64,000 bases of DNA from Pseudonocardiaceae bacterium YIM PH 21723 (GCA_003600225.1 QZFT01000015.1:1-64000), one strand, 5' to 3'. Shown: positions 37,658 to 48,330, counted from the first letter of the stretch. The notes: generated by a model from the sequence alone, not told the origin. Numbers and translations: made by a program.

Positions 37658-38530
37658 ATGGGCCGGTTCCATCGGTTGCGCGAGATCGAATCCCTGGCCC
37701 CGGAACGGGACTACGAGCAGATCTATCGGCTCTCCACGGCCTTCGAATTCCCTTGGGACTACCTGAGATCCCTGGAATTCGCCCTGTTCCGGACGTACGC
37801 GGTGCCCTCGATCGCGGATCTGCTCGCCACCACCAGGGAATTCGAGCGCCGGCCGCAGAAGCGCTACGACGACACCGCGCTGCTGATGGCGCAGATGGCC
37901 GAGCACGGCATGGATTCACCGCTCGGCAAGGAGGCGCTGCGCAAGATCAATCGCATGCACGGACAGTTCTCCATCAGCAACGAGGACATGCTGTACGTGT
38001 TGTCCACCTTCGTCTACGAACCGATTGCCTGGCTGCACAGATATGGGTGGCGACCGCTGTCCGGCAATGAGCAGGCCGCCGCCTACTTCTATTACCGGGA
38101 GATCGGTAAGCGAATGGGGATCCGCGATATCCCGGGCAGCACCGAGGAATTCGCCCAGTTCAAAGTGGACTATGAGCAGAAGCATTTCCGGCTCACCGAG
38201 AACACGCACAAGATCGGCGGATTCACGGTGGGCCTGATGGCCTCCTGGTACCCGCGATTCCTCAGCCCGATCATCCACCGGGTGGTGTACGCGATGATGG
38301 ATGACCCATTGCGCGAAGCTATGGGTTACCCGAAGCAGCCGGCCTGGCTGGTCAGGTCGGTCGAGTTCGGGCTGCGCACCCGGGGACGGATCGTCCGGCT
38401 GCTGCCGGTGCGGAAGACCTCCCGGCTGGTGGCCGACCCCGGAAACCGCAGTTACCCGGGCTGGCCGGAGGGCTACTCCCTCGGCGACCTCGGAACACTT
38501 TCTGCAGAATCTGCTCCCCGGCAGCAGTAA
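37658..38530 (+). CDS. DUF2236 / MpaB-like oxygenase family protein
   Basis: The 290-residue soluble protein carries the family core KINRMHGQFSISNEDMLYVL followed by TFVYEPIAWLHRYGWRPL. These contain the His and Tyr/Trp residues of the haem-binding latex-clearing/MpaB-like fold. Members include rubber oxygenase-like enzymes and many uncharacterised oxidases. ATG 37658 follows GAGGGGAG. Its last codons include the motif TCTGCAGAATCTGC also found by sodA and inside the gene at 42.8 kb. Confidence 0.72.
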   Translation: MGRFHRLREIESLAPERDYEQIYRLSTAFEFPWDYLRSLEFALFRTYAVPSIADLLATTREFERRPQKRYDDTALLMAQMAEHGMDSPLGKEALRKINRMHGQFSISNEDMLYVLSTFVYEPIAWLHRYGWRPLSGNEQAAAYFYYREIGKRMGIRDIPGSTEEFAQFKVDYEQKHFRLTENTHKIGGFTVGLMASWYPRFLSPIIHRVVYAMMDDPLREAMGYPKQPAWLVRSVEFGLRTRGRIVRLLPVRKTSRLVADPGNRSYPGWPEGYSLGDLGTLSAESAPRQQ

Positions 38531-38561
38531 GCGGAGCAGTTTCCCTGGAAAGTGCTCCCGC
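38531..38561. terminator. Hairpin between convergent genes
   Basis: The arms GCGGAGCAGTTTCC and GGAAAGTGCTCCCGC pair with one bulge and one mismatch around a two-base loop. It could terminate transcription in both directions. Confidence 0.55.
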
Positions 38562-39490
38562 TAAGGGCAGTTGACCCACTCGTCGGTGCCGTCGGTGAAG
38601 ACCTGGCGCTTCCAGATCGGCAACCGGCGCTTCACCTCGTCCACCAGCTCGGCGCAGGCCACGAAGGCGTCCTTGCGGTGCGCGCTGGACACCGCACAGG
38701 CCAGGGCGGTGTCACCGATCTTCAGCGGGCCGACGCGGTGTGACACCGCGATGGCGTTCAACGCGGGGAACTGCTTCAGGATGTCGGCGGCGACCTCGGC
38801 GATCACATCCTGGGCCGAGGGATGGCCGCTGTACTCCAGCTCGGTCACCGACCGGCCGTGGTCGTGGTCCCGGACCACGCCGGCGAAGCTGACCACCGCA
38901 CCGCTGGACCGGGACGCCACCAGCGCGGCGTGCGCCGCGGCGTCCACATAGGACTCGGTGACCTCGGCCAGCAGCACTCCGGTTTCCCGTTGCACCGCAA
39001 CGGGATTCTTCCCGTGTCCATTGTGGTCACCGCCGCGCAGCTGGTCCACGGCATGATCGAGCACAGTGGACAGAACCCCGAGCCCGTCCTTCACGCCGCC
39101 GGTGGATCCAGGCAGGTTGATCACCAGGGTGCGGCCCACCACGCCCGCCACCCCACGGGACAACACGGAGGCCGGGACCTTCGGCAACCCGGCGGCCCGG
39201 ATCGCGTCGGCCAGGCCGGGAAGTTCGTAGTCCAGCAGCTCGGCGGTGCGCTGCGGGGTCTCGTCGGAGGGGCTGATCCCGGTGCCGCCGGTGGTGATCA
39301 CCACGTCCACGTTGTCCGCGAACGCGCCGCTCAGCGCGGTCGTCACCGGCTCGCCGTCGGCCACCACGGCGGAGTCCGGGACCTCGAAGCCCTGTTCACG
39401 CAGCCAGGACACGATGACCGGACCGGTGCGGTCGGTGTACTCCCCCGCCGACGCCCTGGTCGATGCGGTGATCACCCGTGCAGTCTTCAT
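38561..39490 (-). CDS. MogA–MoaE fusion protein
   Basis: The 309-residue fusion has a MogA/MoaB-type domain at residues about 1–155 (TTGGTGISPSDETPQRTAELL, NLPGSTGGVKDGL), which binds and adenylates molybdopterin. From residue about 165 it is MoaE, the large subunit of molybdopterin synthase (VVSFAGVVRDHDHGRSVTELEY, VSHRVGPLKIGDTALA, KRRLPIWKRQVFTDGTDEWVN with the catalytic Lys residues). This fusion is known in actinobacteria. It starts one base after the moaC stop. Confidence 0.94.
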   Translation of the reverse strand: MKTARVITASTRASAGEYTDRTGPVIVSWLREQGFEVPDSAVVADGEPVTTALSGAFADNVDVVITTGGTGISPSDETPQRTAELLDYELPGLADAIRAAGLPKVPASVLSRGVAGVVGRTLVINLPGSTGGVKDGLGVLSTVLDHAVDQLRGGDHNGHGKNPVAVQRETGVLLAEVTESYVDAAAHAALVASRSSGAVVSFAGVVRDHDHGRSVTELEYSGHPSAQDVIAEVAADILKQFPALNAIAVSHRVGPLKIGDTALACAVSSAHRKDAFVACAELVDEVKRRLPIWKRQVFTDGTDEWVNCP

Positions 39491-39491
39491 G

Positions 39492-39971
39492 TCAGCGTCC
39501 TTCGGGCCGAGTCCACAGGCCGCTTTTGCCGCCCTCTTTGCGTTCCAGGCGGACGCCGTCCATCACCGCGGCCGGGTCCACCGCCTTGATCATGTCGTGC
39601 AGGGCGAGCCCGGCGACGGCGACTGCGGTCAACGCCTCCATCTCCACCCCGGTGCGGTCCACGCTGCGCGCCACGGCGGTCACCCGCACCGAGTCCGCAG
39701 CCAGCTCGAACGCGATGTCCACGCTGGACAGTGCGATGCCGTGGCACAGCGGGATGAGTTCCGGGGTCCGCTTGGCGGCCATGATCCCGGCGATCCGGGC
39801 GACGGCCAGCGCGTCGCCCTTGGGCAGCCCGTCCCGGCGCAGCAGGTCGAGGACCTCCGCCGTGGTGCGCAGTTCGCCCGCCGCGGTCGCGGTGCGCTGG
39901 GTCTGCGGCTTGCCGGAGACGTCCACCATCCGGGCGGCACCGTCCGCGTCCAGGTGACTCAATTCCTTCAC
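39492..39971 (-). CDS. moaC: Cyclic pyranopterin monophosphate synthase MoaC
   Basis: This is a 159-residue MoaC: HLDADGAARMVDVSGK at the start, the active-site region RIAGIMAAKRTPELIPLCHG and the end region VEMEALTAVAVAGLALHDMIK. It completes the MoaA reaction. GTG 39971 fits the family start although no clear Shine–Dalgarno sequence is seen. It is divergent from the SDR gene, 50 bases away, and heads the moaC–mogA/moaE pair. Confidence 0.95.
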   Translation of the reverse strand: MKELSHLDADGAARMVDVSGKPQTQRTATAAGELRTTAEVLDLLRRDGLPKGDALAVARIAGIMAAKRTPELIPLCHGIALSSVDIAFELAADSVRVTAVARSVDRTGVEMEALTAVAVAGLALHDMIKAVDPAAVMDGVRLERKEGGKSGLWTRPEGR

Positions 39972-40021
39972 CCGGATAACTGTAGTTGGCCACGGCGGCC
40001 GGTAAGCGCTATACAACCGGC

Positions 40022-40960
40022 ATGGTCGAGGTGTTCGTGACCGGTGGCTCCGGATTCGTCGGCAGCCACCTGATCACTCGCTTGGTGCAGGACGGGCATG
40101 CCGTGCGGGTCCTGGTGCGCAGTGACGAGGCCGCGCAACGGGTCACCGAACTCGACGCGCGCCCGTGTTTCGGCGATCTCCAGGACGGGCCGGCGATCCG
40201 CTCGGCCGCCGAGGGCTGCGAGCTGGTGTTCCACACCGCGGCCAAGGTGAGCCGGGGCGGCGGCCGGGACCGGTTCTGGACCGACAACGTGGACGGCACG
40301 GCGACCGTGCTGCAGTCCGTGCGCGAGGCGGGCGTGCGGCGGCTGGTGCACGTCGGCAGCCTCGCCGCGCTGATGGCGGGAAAACCGCTGGTCCAGGCGG
40401 ATGAGTCCACCCCGCTACGGCCGGATTCCCGCTCCGACTACGCCTCGTCGAAGGCGGCGGCCGCGCAGTTGGTGCAGGCCGCCAACGGCAGCCGGCTGGA
40501 GACCGTGGTCGTCCGCCCGCCGTGGGTGTGGGGACCCGGCGACACCACGACCCGGACCGACCACCTCACCTGGATCAACGGCGGCAGGCACCTGATCGAC
40601 ACCGCCCACGTGGCGAACCTGGTGCACGCGCTGTGCCTGGCCGCGGACAAGGGCCTGGCCGGCGAGTCCTACCTGATCAGCGATGGTGCGCCGGTGGAGT
40701 TCCGCGAGTTCATCACCGGCCTGCTGACCGCCCAGGGCTTCGATCCGCCGAGCCGATCGGTCCCACGCTCCGCGGCCTTGGCGTCCACCGCCCTCGGCGA
40801 GGGCATCTGGCAGGCGCTCCGGCTGCGCAGCGCTCCACCGCTGGACTACCTGAGCCTGTGGCTGTTCAGCCAGGAGTGCACGGTCGACACCACCAAGGCC
40901 CGCGAGGAGCTGGGCTACGAGCCGGTACTCACCCGCGAAGAGGGCCTCGCGGGGCTCTGA
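40022..40960 (+). CDS. Extended SDR / NAD-dependent epimerase-dehydratase-like protein
   Basis: The 312-residue protein has the Rossmann motif VTGGSGFVGSHL (about residues 6–17) and the catalytic YASSK (Tyr and Lys, about 140–144), with an upstream Ser in HVGSLAALM. It resembles 3-beta-HSD/isomerase-type and dihydroflavonol reductase-type extended SDRs (VVVRPPWVWGPGD). The substrate is unknown. It converges with the malic enzyme gene. Confidence 0.85.
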   Translation: MVEVFVTGGSGFVGSHLITRLVQDGHAVRVLVRSDEAAQRVTELDARPCFGDLQDGPAIRSAAEGCELVFHTAAKVSRGGGRDRFWTDNVDGTATVLQSVREAGVRRLVHVGSLAALMAGKPLVQADESTPLRPDSRSDYASSKAAAAQLVQAANGSRLETVVVRPPWVWGPGDTTTRTDHLTWINGGRHLIDTAHVANLVHALCLAADKGLAGESYLISDGAPVEFREFITGLLTAQGFDPPSRSVPRSAALASTALGEGIWQALRLRSAPPLDYLSLWLFSQECTVDTTKAREELGYEPVLTREEGLAGL

Positions 40961-40998
40961 GGCCTACCCGGAGTTGGCGATGTTCGGGGCTACGAGGG

Positions 40999-41006
<8 letters not shown>
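40960..41006. terminator. Convergent terminator containing a half-copy of the hairpin family
   Basis: The outer arms AGGCCTACCC and GGGTTAGGCCT pair with one bulged base. Between them lies only the left arm of the junction hairpin (GGAGTTGGCGATGTTCG). The structure overlaps the stop of the malic enzyme gene. Confidence 0.55.
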
Positions 41007-42390
<1,384 letters not shown>

Positions 42391-42503
42391 TGCTTTCCTC
42401 CTGGGAGCGTGACGCCAGCTTCCCCTTTACTGGCCAAAGCAGCGTAGTCCTGCCTGGCAGCGGGGCTTCAGCGGGTCCGTTCTCCCAGTTCAGCAAGCAA
42501 AAG

Positions 42504-42689
42504 TCACTTATTGATAACGGTGACCGGGTGCTCGTAGCCCAGGTTCTCCACCGGCACCGGGAAGGTCACGTCGCCGAACGGCGAGAGGGCGCCCTGCATG
42601 TCCGAGAGCAGTTCGGTGACCGGGTGTGAACCGTCCTCGGGCTGCGGCCAGGTGGGGTCGACACGGTTCTCGTTCTTGGCCTTGGCCAC
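42504..42689 (-). CDS. Conserved-looking small protein
   Basis: The 61-residue hydrophilic protein starts at GTG 42689 after a very good AGGAGG site. Highlights are DPTWPQPEDGSHPVTELLSD and the terminal VTVINK. No domain is recognised. It is divergent from the XPB-N/WYL-like gene and upstream of the malic enzyme on the same strand. Confidence 0.65.
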   Translation of the reverse strand: MAKAKNENRVDPTWPQPEDGSHPVTELLSDMQGALSPFGDVTFPVPVENLGYEHPVTVINK

Positions 42690-42770
42690 GGGGTCCTCCT
42701 GCTTCAACCGACGGTGCGAGAACAAGTGTGCCTGATGGTCCCGTCACCCGGTGCAGATACCGTGTGTGGA

Positions 42771-45002
42771 ATGACCGCCGGTGCCGTTTCTCTGGTCACA
42801 TGGCTGCGCGCGCTGGACGACGAGGCGCTGGCCACGCTGCTGCACACCCGCCGGGACCTGGCCACGCCCGCCCCGGCGGACATGAGCGTGCTCGCCACCC
42901 GGTCCGGGGTTCGCGCCTCGGTCGGCCGCGCCTGTGAGGACCTCGACGAGTTCACCCTGAAGGTGCTCGAAGCGCTCGTCGTGGCCGAGGCCGACGGCAG
43001 ACGGGTCCCGCTGAGCGAGGTGATCGCGTTGCTCGGCACCGGGGTCCCCGCGGACCGGGTGACGGCCGCCGTCGACCGGCTGCGCGCGCTGGCCATCGCC
43101 TGGGGTTCGCATGACGGCCTGTCCGTGGTCCCCGCCGCCCGCGAGGTGGTCCCCGGGCATCCCGGCGGACTGGGCCGGCGCAACCCTGACCTGGACGAGC
43201 AGAATCTGCAGAATCTGCTCGCCGCGCTGTCCGAGCCCGAACGCCGGTTGCTGACCGCGTTGTCCGGGGGTTCCCCGGTGGGCCGCACCAGGCAGGTCGA
43301 GTCGGTGTCCGGGCTGATCCGCGCCGGGCTGCTGCGCCGGGTCGACGAGGAGACCGTCGAACTGCCCAGCCAGGTCGGCATCGCGTTGCGGGGCGGCAAC
43401 CCGCTCGGCCAGGTGCAGTGCACCGAGCCCGCGCTGACCACCCGGAAGGTCACCGGGGTGGACGCCACCGCCGCCGGTGAGGCCCTGGAGCTGCTGCGGC
43501 ACGTCGAGACCATGATCAGGCTGTGGTCCCAGGACCCGCCGAGCGTGCTGCGCTCCGGCGGCCTGTCCGTTCGGGACCTGCGGAAACTGGCCAAGGACCT
43601 GGAGATCACCGAGCGCCGGGCCACGCTGCTGGTGGAGCTGGCGGTGGCCGCCGGGCTGATCACCGACACGGACGAGAGCGACCCGGAATGGCTGCCGACG
43701 GTCGCCGCGGACACCTGGCTGCTGGCCGCGCCGGAGCAGCGGTGGCTGGTCCTGGCGAGCGCCTGGCTGGATCTGCCCCGGGCGCCGGGGCTGGTGGGCG
43801 GCCGGGACGAGCGGGACCGGCCGATCAACGCGTTGTCCGAGGAACTGCGCCGGGCGTCGGCGCCGCGGGAACGCCGCCGGGTGCTGGACCTGCTGGGCTC
43901 GCTGCCCGCGGACCGAGGCGCGCCGCAGGCGGCGGAGATCATCGCCCTGCTGACCTGGCGGGCGCCCCGGCAGGGCGGCAAGCTGCGGGACCAGGTCATC
44001 GGCTGGACCCTCGAAGAGGCCAGGGAACTGGCGCTCATCGGCCGGGACGCGTTGTCCACGGCCGGCCGCGAGCTGCTGGCCGGCGAGGGTGCGTCGGCGG
44101 CGAAGGCACTGGCCGACGCGCTGCCGGAACCCCTGGACCACGTGCTGGTGCAGGCCGACCTGACCGTCGTCGCCCCCGGTCCCCTGGAGCCGGAACTGGC
44201 CGAGGAGATCACCCTCGTCGCGGACGTGGAGTCGGCGGGCGCGGCCACCGTGTACCGGGTGTCCGAGTCCTCGGTACGGCGCGCGCTGGATGCCGGTCGG
44301 ACCGCCGCTGAGCTGCAGGAACTGTTCAAGACCCGGTCGCGTACCCCGGTGCCGCAGTCGCTGAGCTACCTGATCGACGACGTGGCCCGCAGGCACGGCA
44401 GGCTGCGCGGCGGCGCGGCCGGTTCCTTCCTGCGCTGCGATGACGAGGTGCTGATCGCCGAGGTCATGGCCGGTCCGATGGCCGACGAACTGCTGCTGCG
44501 CCGGATCGCGCCCACCGTGCTGATCTCCCCGCTACCGCTGGCGGAGGTCCTCGATGGCCTGCGTGAGGCGGGCTTCGCCCCCGCCGCCGAGGGCCCGGAC
44601 GGCCGGGTCATCGACCTGCGGCCGGGCGTCCGGCGGGCGGCCAAGGCGCGTGCGGTCCGGCGGCCGATGTTCCCCGCGCCACCCACCGTGGAGGCGCTGC
44701 TCGCCGTGGTGGACCAGATCCGCGCGGGCGATCGGGCGTCCGGAGTGGCCAGGGGCGCCGCGGTGAGCGCGGACAAGGCCAGGGGCGGGACTACCGCCAC
44801 GCTGGCGCTGTTGCAGGCCGCGGCCCGCGAGCGGCGCAGCGTGTGGCTGGGCTTCGTCGACTCACACGGCACCTCCAGCCAGCGGGTGGTGGAACCGGTG
44901 AGCGTCGCCGGTGGCGTCTTGGAGGGCTTCGACCAGGCACAGGGCGCACTGCGCCGTTTCCCGCTGCACCGCATCACGTCCGCGGCGCTGGTGGAGGACT
45001 AA
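42771..45002 (+). CDS. XPB/Ssl2 N-terminal-like protein with C-terminal WYL-like fold
   Basis: The 743-residue protein starts at ATG 42771 (MTAGAVSLVTWLRAL). The middle carries winged-helix segments and the Helicase_C_3 region LDHVLVQADLTVVAPGPLEP … VYRVSESSVRRALDAG. The C-terminus reads SVWLGFVDSHGTSSQRVVEP and FPLHRITSAALVED, a WYL-type beta-barrel that may bind a nucleic acid or nucleotide ligand. In other actinobacteria the gene sits near an XPB helicase, probably as a partner; no helicase is in this window. The tandem AGAATCTGCAGAATCTGC occurs inside the coding region at about 43202. Confidence 0.85.
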   Translation: MTAGAVSLVTWLRALDDEALATLLHTRRDLATPAPADMSVLATRSGVRASVGRACEDLDEFTLKVLEALVVAEADGRRVPLSEVIALLGTGVPADRVTAAVDRLRALAIAWGSHDGLSVVPAAREVVPGHPGGLGRRNPDLDEQNLQNLLAALSEPERRLLTALSGGSPVGRTRQVESVSGLIRAGLLRRVDEETVELPSQVGIALRGGNPLGQVQCTEPALTTRKVTGVDATAAGEALELLRHVETMIRLWSQDPPSVLRSGGLSVRDLRKLAKDLEITERRATLLVELAVAAGLITDTDESDPEWLPTVAADTWLLAAPEQRWLVLASAWLDLPRAPGLVGGRDERDRPINALSEELRRASAPRERRRVLDLLGSLPADRGAPQAAEIIALLTWRAPRQGGKLRDQVIGWTLEEARELALIGRDALSTAGRELLAGEGASAAKALADALPEPLDHVLVQADLTVVAPGPLEPELAEEITLVADVESAGAATVYRVSESSVRRALDAGRTAAELQELFKTRSRTPVPQSLSYLIDDVARRHGRLRGGAAGSFLRCDDEVLIAEVMAGPMADELLLRRIAPTVLISPLPLAEVLDGLREAGFAPAAEGPDGRVIDLRPGVRRAAKARAVRRPMFPAPPTVEALLAVVDQIRAGDRASGVARGAAVSADKARGGTTATLALLQAAARERRSVWLGFVDSHGTSSQRVVEPVSVAGGVLEGFDQAQGALRRFPLHRITSAALVED

Positions 45003-45008
45003 GAGGTC

Positions 45009-45063
45009 CCGAAGTCGACGATGTTCGGGACTCTTTCCTCGCTCCGAACATCGTCAACTTCGG
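45009..45063. repeat. Convergent-junction hairpin family, copy 6
   Basis: The arms CCGAAGTCGACGATGTTCGG and CCGAACATCGTCAACTTCGG have one mismatch; the loop differs from the other copies. It lies between convergent genes. Confidence 0.8.
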
Positions 45064-45072
45064 AGCGAATGG

Positions 45073-45546
45073 TCAGTCCCGGCGGGAGTACACGGTGATC
45101 AGTGAGTCGATCAGCGACGTGGCGGTGATCAGCCGGAGGCGCGGACCGAGGTGCTGCCGCAGCAGCTGGATCGCCGCGGTGCGGTCGTGACTGCTGGCCA
45201 GCACGTGTAGTCGCGCGGTGAGTTCCGGAAACCGGGAACCCAGCCTGCGCACCGCGTCGGCGTAACCGGCCGGTTGCTCGTCGCCTGCCGCCAGCCCGGC
45301 GAGTACAGCGACCGCCTCCTCCGAGGTGAGATCGGCCCGTTCCGCCAGTACGGCAAGGGCTTCCGACCGCTTACCGCCCTCGCGCAGCTTCTCCAGCACG
45401 GATGCCTGCACGGAGGCGGGAACCGGGAGCAGCCACGAATAGGCCTGCGCGGCAACCCGTTTGGCCGGTCGGACCCGCCATTCTCCGTAGAGCACGACAC
45501 CGGTGGCCACGATCACCACCAGGGGCAACCACGCCAAGATGAGCAC
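45073..45546 (-). CDS. Membrane-anchored uncharacterised protein
   Basis: This 157-residue protein has one N-terminal hydrophobic segment (residues about 1–22) followed by a helical, Ala/Leu-rich cytoplasmic domain. GTG 45546 follows GGAGG. No family is recognised. It is convergent with the WYL-like gene and separated from it by a junction hairpin. Confidence 0.65.
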   Translation of the reverse strand: MLILAWLPLVVIVATGVVLYGEWRVRPAKRVAAQAYSWLLPVPASVQASVLEKLREGGKRSEALAVLAERADLTSEEAVAVLAGLAAGDEQPAGYADAVRRLGSRFPELTARLHVLASSHDRTAAIQLLRQHLGPRLRLITATSLIDSLITVYSRRD

Positions 45547-45692
45547 ACCGCACCTCCGCGCAGGACCGAATCTCCGCTAGCAATACCAGAAAACCAGGGA
45601 TATCCGACCAGTTCCTTCCACCGGATGGAAGAGCTTTTCTGCACCCTTCCAGCATTTCTGGCCGGATACCCGTTTCAGCTGGAACCTAGTGG

Positions 45693-46061
45693 TCAGAACG
45701 CGAACACCTCGTGAGTGGCGCGGCCGGTGTGGCACGAGTTGGTGTAGCGGTGCGAGAAGTCGATCCGTCTGCCGTTCCAGACGCCGACGGCGGTGACCGT
45801 CTCCGGCTTGTAGACGTCCGGGCAGGCGATGTCGATCGGCTTGATCGCGTCGATGTCGCCGTTCACCTCCGTCAGCGTGGCGCAGGCCGCCTTCGCCTGC
45901 GGGTGGGTGCCGCCGACCGGATCGCAGTCCAGGGTCACCGAATGCGGGGTGCCCAGATCGGCCGCTTTGGTGAGGGTGAGCTGGCCGCCGGGAGCGGCGG
46001 CCACGGCCGGTGCGGACAACGCGAGCACCGAGCCCAGGGCGAGAACGAGTGCGGATTTCAT
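45693..46061 (-). CDS. Subtilisin-inhibitor (SSI) family protease inhibitor with Asp at P1
   Basis: The 122-residue precursor starts at ATG 46061 with AGGGGG upstream, has a signal peptide of about 22 residues and a mature domain of about 100. The SSI signatures are LDCDPVGGTHPQAKAAC, VTAVGVWNGRRIDFSH and the terminal EVFAF, and the four Cys (46, 60, 80, 110) match the two disulphides. The reactive-site loop reads CPDVYKP: by alignment with SSI (CPMVYDP) the P1 residue is Asp82 rather than Met, Lys or Arg. Divergent from two secreted subtilases, which it may inhibit. Confidence 0.88.
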   Translation of the reverse strand: MKSALVLALGSVLALSAPAVAAAPGGQLTLTKAADLGTPHSVTLDCDPVGGTHPQAKAACATLTEVNGDIDAIKPIDIACPDVYKPETVTAVGVWNGRRIDFSHRYTNSCHTGRATHEVFAF

Positions 46062-46230
46062 GATGAACCCCCTGATCAATTGCTGACCCGACCTTGATAC
46101 GCGGGCCAGGCAACGTTTCGACTCCTTTCGCCTCCTGACCAAAGACGCAGGTCGAACCCCTAGGGATTCGCAGTTCACTTGGGTAAATTCGAGGAAGCTT
46201 CAGTTCCCTGCGATTAATACGGAGCTTTCT

Positions 46231-47640
46231 GTGCAGCTATTCAGAACCCGACCCCGAGCGACGGTGATCGGCGCGGTAGCCCTGACCGCGGCGCTGACCG
46301 GTGCGTATGTCGGCACGACCGCCTCGGTGAGCTCGGTGGCCGCCGCCGCCGATCTGGGCGCCTACCTGGTCATCACCGAGCCGGGCAACACCCAGGCCGC
46401 CAAGGACGCGGTGGCCAAGGACGGCGTCGTCGCCTACTCCTACGACAAGATCGGCGTGATCGTGGCGCGGTCGGCCGACTCCGGCTTCGCCGCCAAGATC
46501 AAGGCCGTGGACGGTGTGCAGCAGGTCGGCAAGAGCCGCACCGCCGCCACCGCCGGCCTGCGGGGCGTGGCCCCCAAGCCCAAGCCGCCGAAGCCGATGC
46601 TGGAGCAGCCGCAGAGCATCACCGGCGCGTCCGCCGAGACGGTCGAGTGGGACATGAAGGCGATCCACGCCGACCAGGCCTGGGCCAAGACCACCGGCTC
46701 CGCCGACGTGGTCACCGGCATCCTGGACACCGGCATCGACGACACCCACGAGGACCTGTCGGCCAACTTCGACGCGTCGAAGTCCGTCTCCTGCGCGGGC
46801 GGCGTGCCGAACACCACCCCCGGTATCTGGCGGCCGGACTCCAGTGAGCACGGCACCCACGTGGCGGGCACCGTCGCCGCCGCGAAGAACGGCAAGGGCG
46901 TCATCGGCGTCGCACCCGGCACCAAGGTCGCCGCGGTGAAGGTGTCCGAGGGCACCGGCTCGTTCTTCTACGCGGAGAACGTGGTCTGCGGCTTCGTCTG
47001 GGCGGCCGACCACAAGTTCAAGGTCACCAACAACAGCTACTACGTGGACCCGTGGCTGTACCTGTGCTCGGATGACCCGGACCAGAAGGCCATCGCCGAG
47101 GCCGTGCGCCGCGCCGCGGAGTACGCGCACGACGGTGGCGTGGTGAACGTGGCCGCCGCGGGCAACGCGAGCACCGACCTGGCCGCGGCGACCCGGTCGG
47201 ACTCCAGCAGCCCGAACGACAGCACGGCGACGAGCCGGCCCAACCTGCCGAAGAGCTGCCTCTCGGTACCGACCGAGCTGCCGGACGTGGTCACGGTCTC
47301 CTCGACCACCAGCACCGGTGCCAAGTCGTCCTTCTCCAACTTCGGCCTGAACGTGGTCGACGTGGCCGCGCCGGGCAGCAACATCAAGTCCACACTGCCC
47401 GGTAACCAGTACGGCAGCCTGAGCGGCACCTCGATGGCGTCCCCGCACGTCGCGGGCGTGGTCGCGTTGCTGGCCAGCACCCACCCGGGTGCGAGCCCGG
47501 ACGAGCTGGTGAAGCTGCTGTACACGCAGGCGACCGACTGGTCGTGCAGCAAGGGTGGCGGCAGCACCTGCACCGGGCCCGACGCGAACAACGGTTACTT
47601 CGGTGAGGGTCTGACCGACGCTTTGAAGGCCGTGAGCTAA
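46231..47640 (+). CDS. Secreted S8 (subtilisin-family) serine protease 1
   Basis: The 469-residue protein has a signal peptide (about 1–40), an inhibitor_I9-like propeptide (about 41–110, YLVITEPGNTQAAKDAV) and a catalytic domain. The triad is Asp166 (ILDTGIDDTHEDL), His207 (EHGTHVAGT) and Ser401 (GTSMASPHVAG), with the oxyanion Asn in VAAAGN. GTG 46231 follows GGAG. It is a tandem paralogue of the protease at 48.4 kb, from which it differs in lacking the C-terminal domains. Neighbour of an SSI inhibitor gene. Confidence 0.95.
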   Translation: MQLFRTRPRATVIGAVALTAALTGAYVGTTASVSSVAAAADLGAYLVITEPGNTQAAKDAVAKDGVVAYSYDKIGVIVARSADSGFAAKIKAVDGVQQVGKSRTAATAGLRGVAPKPKPPKPMLEQPQSITGASAETVEWDMKAIHADQAWAKTTGSADVVTGILDTGIDDTHEDLSANFDASKSVSCAGGVPNTTPGIWRPDSSEHGTHVAGTVAAAKNGKGVIGVAPGTKVAAVKVSEGTGSFFYAENVVCGFVWAADHKFKVTNNSYYVDPWLYLCSDDPDQKAIAEAVRRAAEYAHDGGVVNVAAAGNASTDLAAATRSDSSSPNDSTATSRPNLPKSCLSVPTELPDVVTVSSTTSTGAKSSFSNFGLNVVDVAAPGSNIKSTLPGNQYGSLSGTSMASPHVAGVVALLASTHPGASPDELVKLLYTQATDWSCSKGGGSTCTGPDANNGYFGEGLTDALKAVS

Positions 47641-47653
47641 TCCGGTTTTGCGG

Positions 47654-47694
47654 CGACCCCTCGGTTCCGTCCTTTTGGCGGGGTCGAGGGGTCG
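47654..47694 (+). terminator. Terminator after protease 1
   Basis: The arms CGACCCCTCG / CGAGGGGTCG, with an inner pairing region, are followed by TTT. Confidence 0.7.
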
Positions 47695-48260
47695 TTTGCT
47701 GGGTCTGGGTTGTTGTCGAAGGAGGCTTTGGAGGGGGAGACGGGCTTGGGGCCGCGTCTTTCCTGACTGGCTGTTGGGTGGGGCACGCCGGTCTGGTGGG
47801 GATGGGCCGCTGCGCGGGCGCGTTTCTGTCACCCACTTGACTGAGTCGATCTTGATTTGGTCCGGGTTATCCGTCTTCAAGACCGATAAGTGGGCACTTA
47901 TCGGTCTTGAAGACGGATAAGTGCACTGTGGACGGTTGCTGGTGGGGTTGGTGTGGCTGCTGGCGTTCTTGTGGGTGACCGTGATCCACAGGGCATGCAG
48001 TAAGGGGCACCCTCACTGCACTCAACGCAGTAAGGGGCACCCTCACTGCACTCAACGCAGGGAGGGTGCCCCTCACTGCATGGCGCACCATCACAGCCCC
48101 GCGCAGCGGCCCCGACAGCCAAGAAAGGCGTGCCCCCACCCGACACGCCGGCAGGAAAGACTCGCACCCCAAGCCCGTCTCCCCCTCCAAAGCCGCCTTC
48201 GACAAAAGGCCGGACCCCACGGACAACCCCTCCCTCGCACAAGGGGAAACCCTCGTTGAC
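47695..48260. repeat. Composite intergenic element, copy 3 (with 26 bp palindrome and direct repeats)
   Basis: Outward-facing blocks lie at about 47695–47825 (minus) and 48098–48215 (plus). Between them is a perfect inverted repeat with 26-base arms at 47867–47920 and a two-base loop. Two 30-base direct repeats follow (47997–48026, 48027–48056; core GGGGCACCCTC), then a third unit (48057–48080) with the core inverted (GAGGGTGCCCC). No gene is supported in the 714 bases between the proteases. Confidence 0.75.
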
Positions 48261-48311
48261 CTGCGAATATTCGCCGCACTAGGAACTGTCACCGACCAGC
48301 GCGCTCGAAGA

Positions 48312-48330
48312 GAATTCGTATTACGAATTC
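48312..48330. promoter_or_regulatory. 19 bp perfect palindrome upstream of protease 2
   Basis: GAATTCGTATTACGAATTC is centred 34 bases before GTG 48355. It is AT-rich and likely an operator. Confidence 0.55.

Noticed and set aside
42714-42770. Longer N-terminus for the XPB-N/WYL-like protein
   Set aside because: The extra residues would overlap the divergent gene's upstream region and do not resemble the family start; ATG 42771 gives MTAGAVSLVTWLRAL.
47997-48080. Short direct repeats considered as a CRISPR array
   Set aside because: The units are contiguous, with no spacers, only two full copies, and the third is partly inverted.
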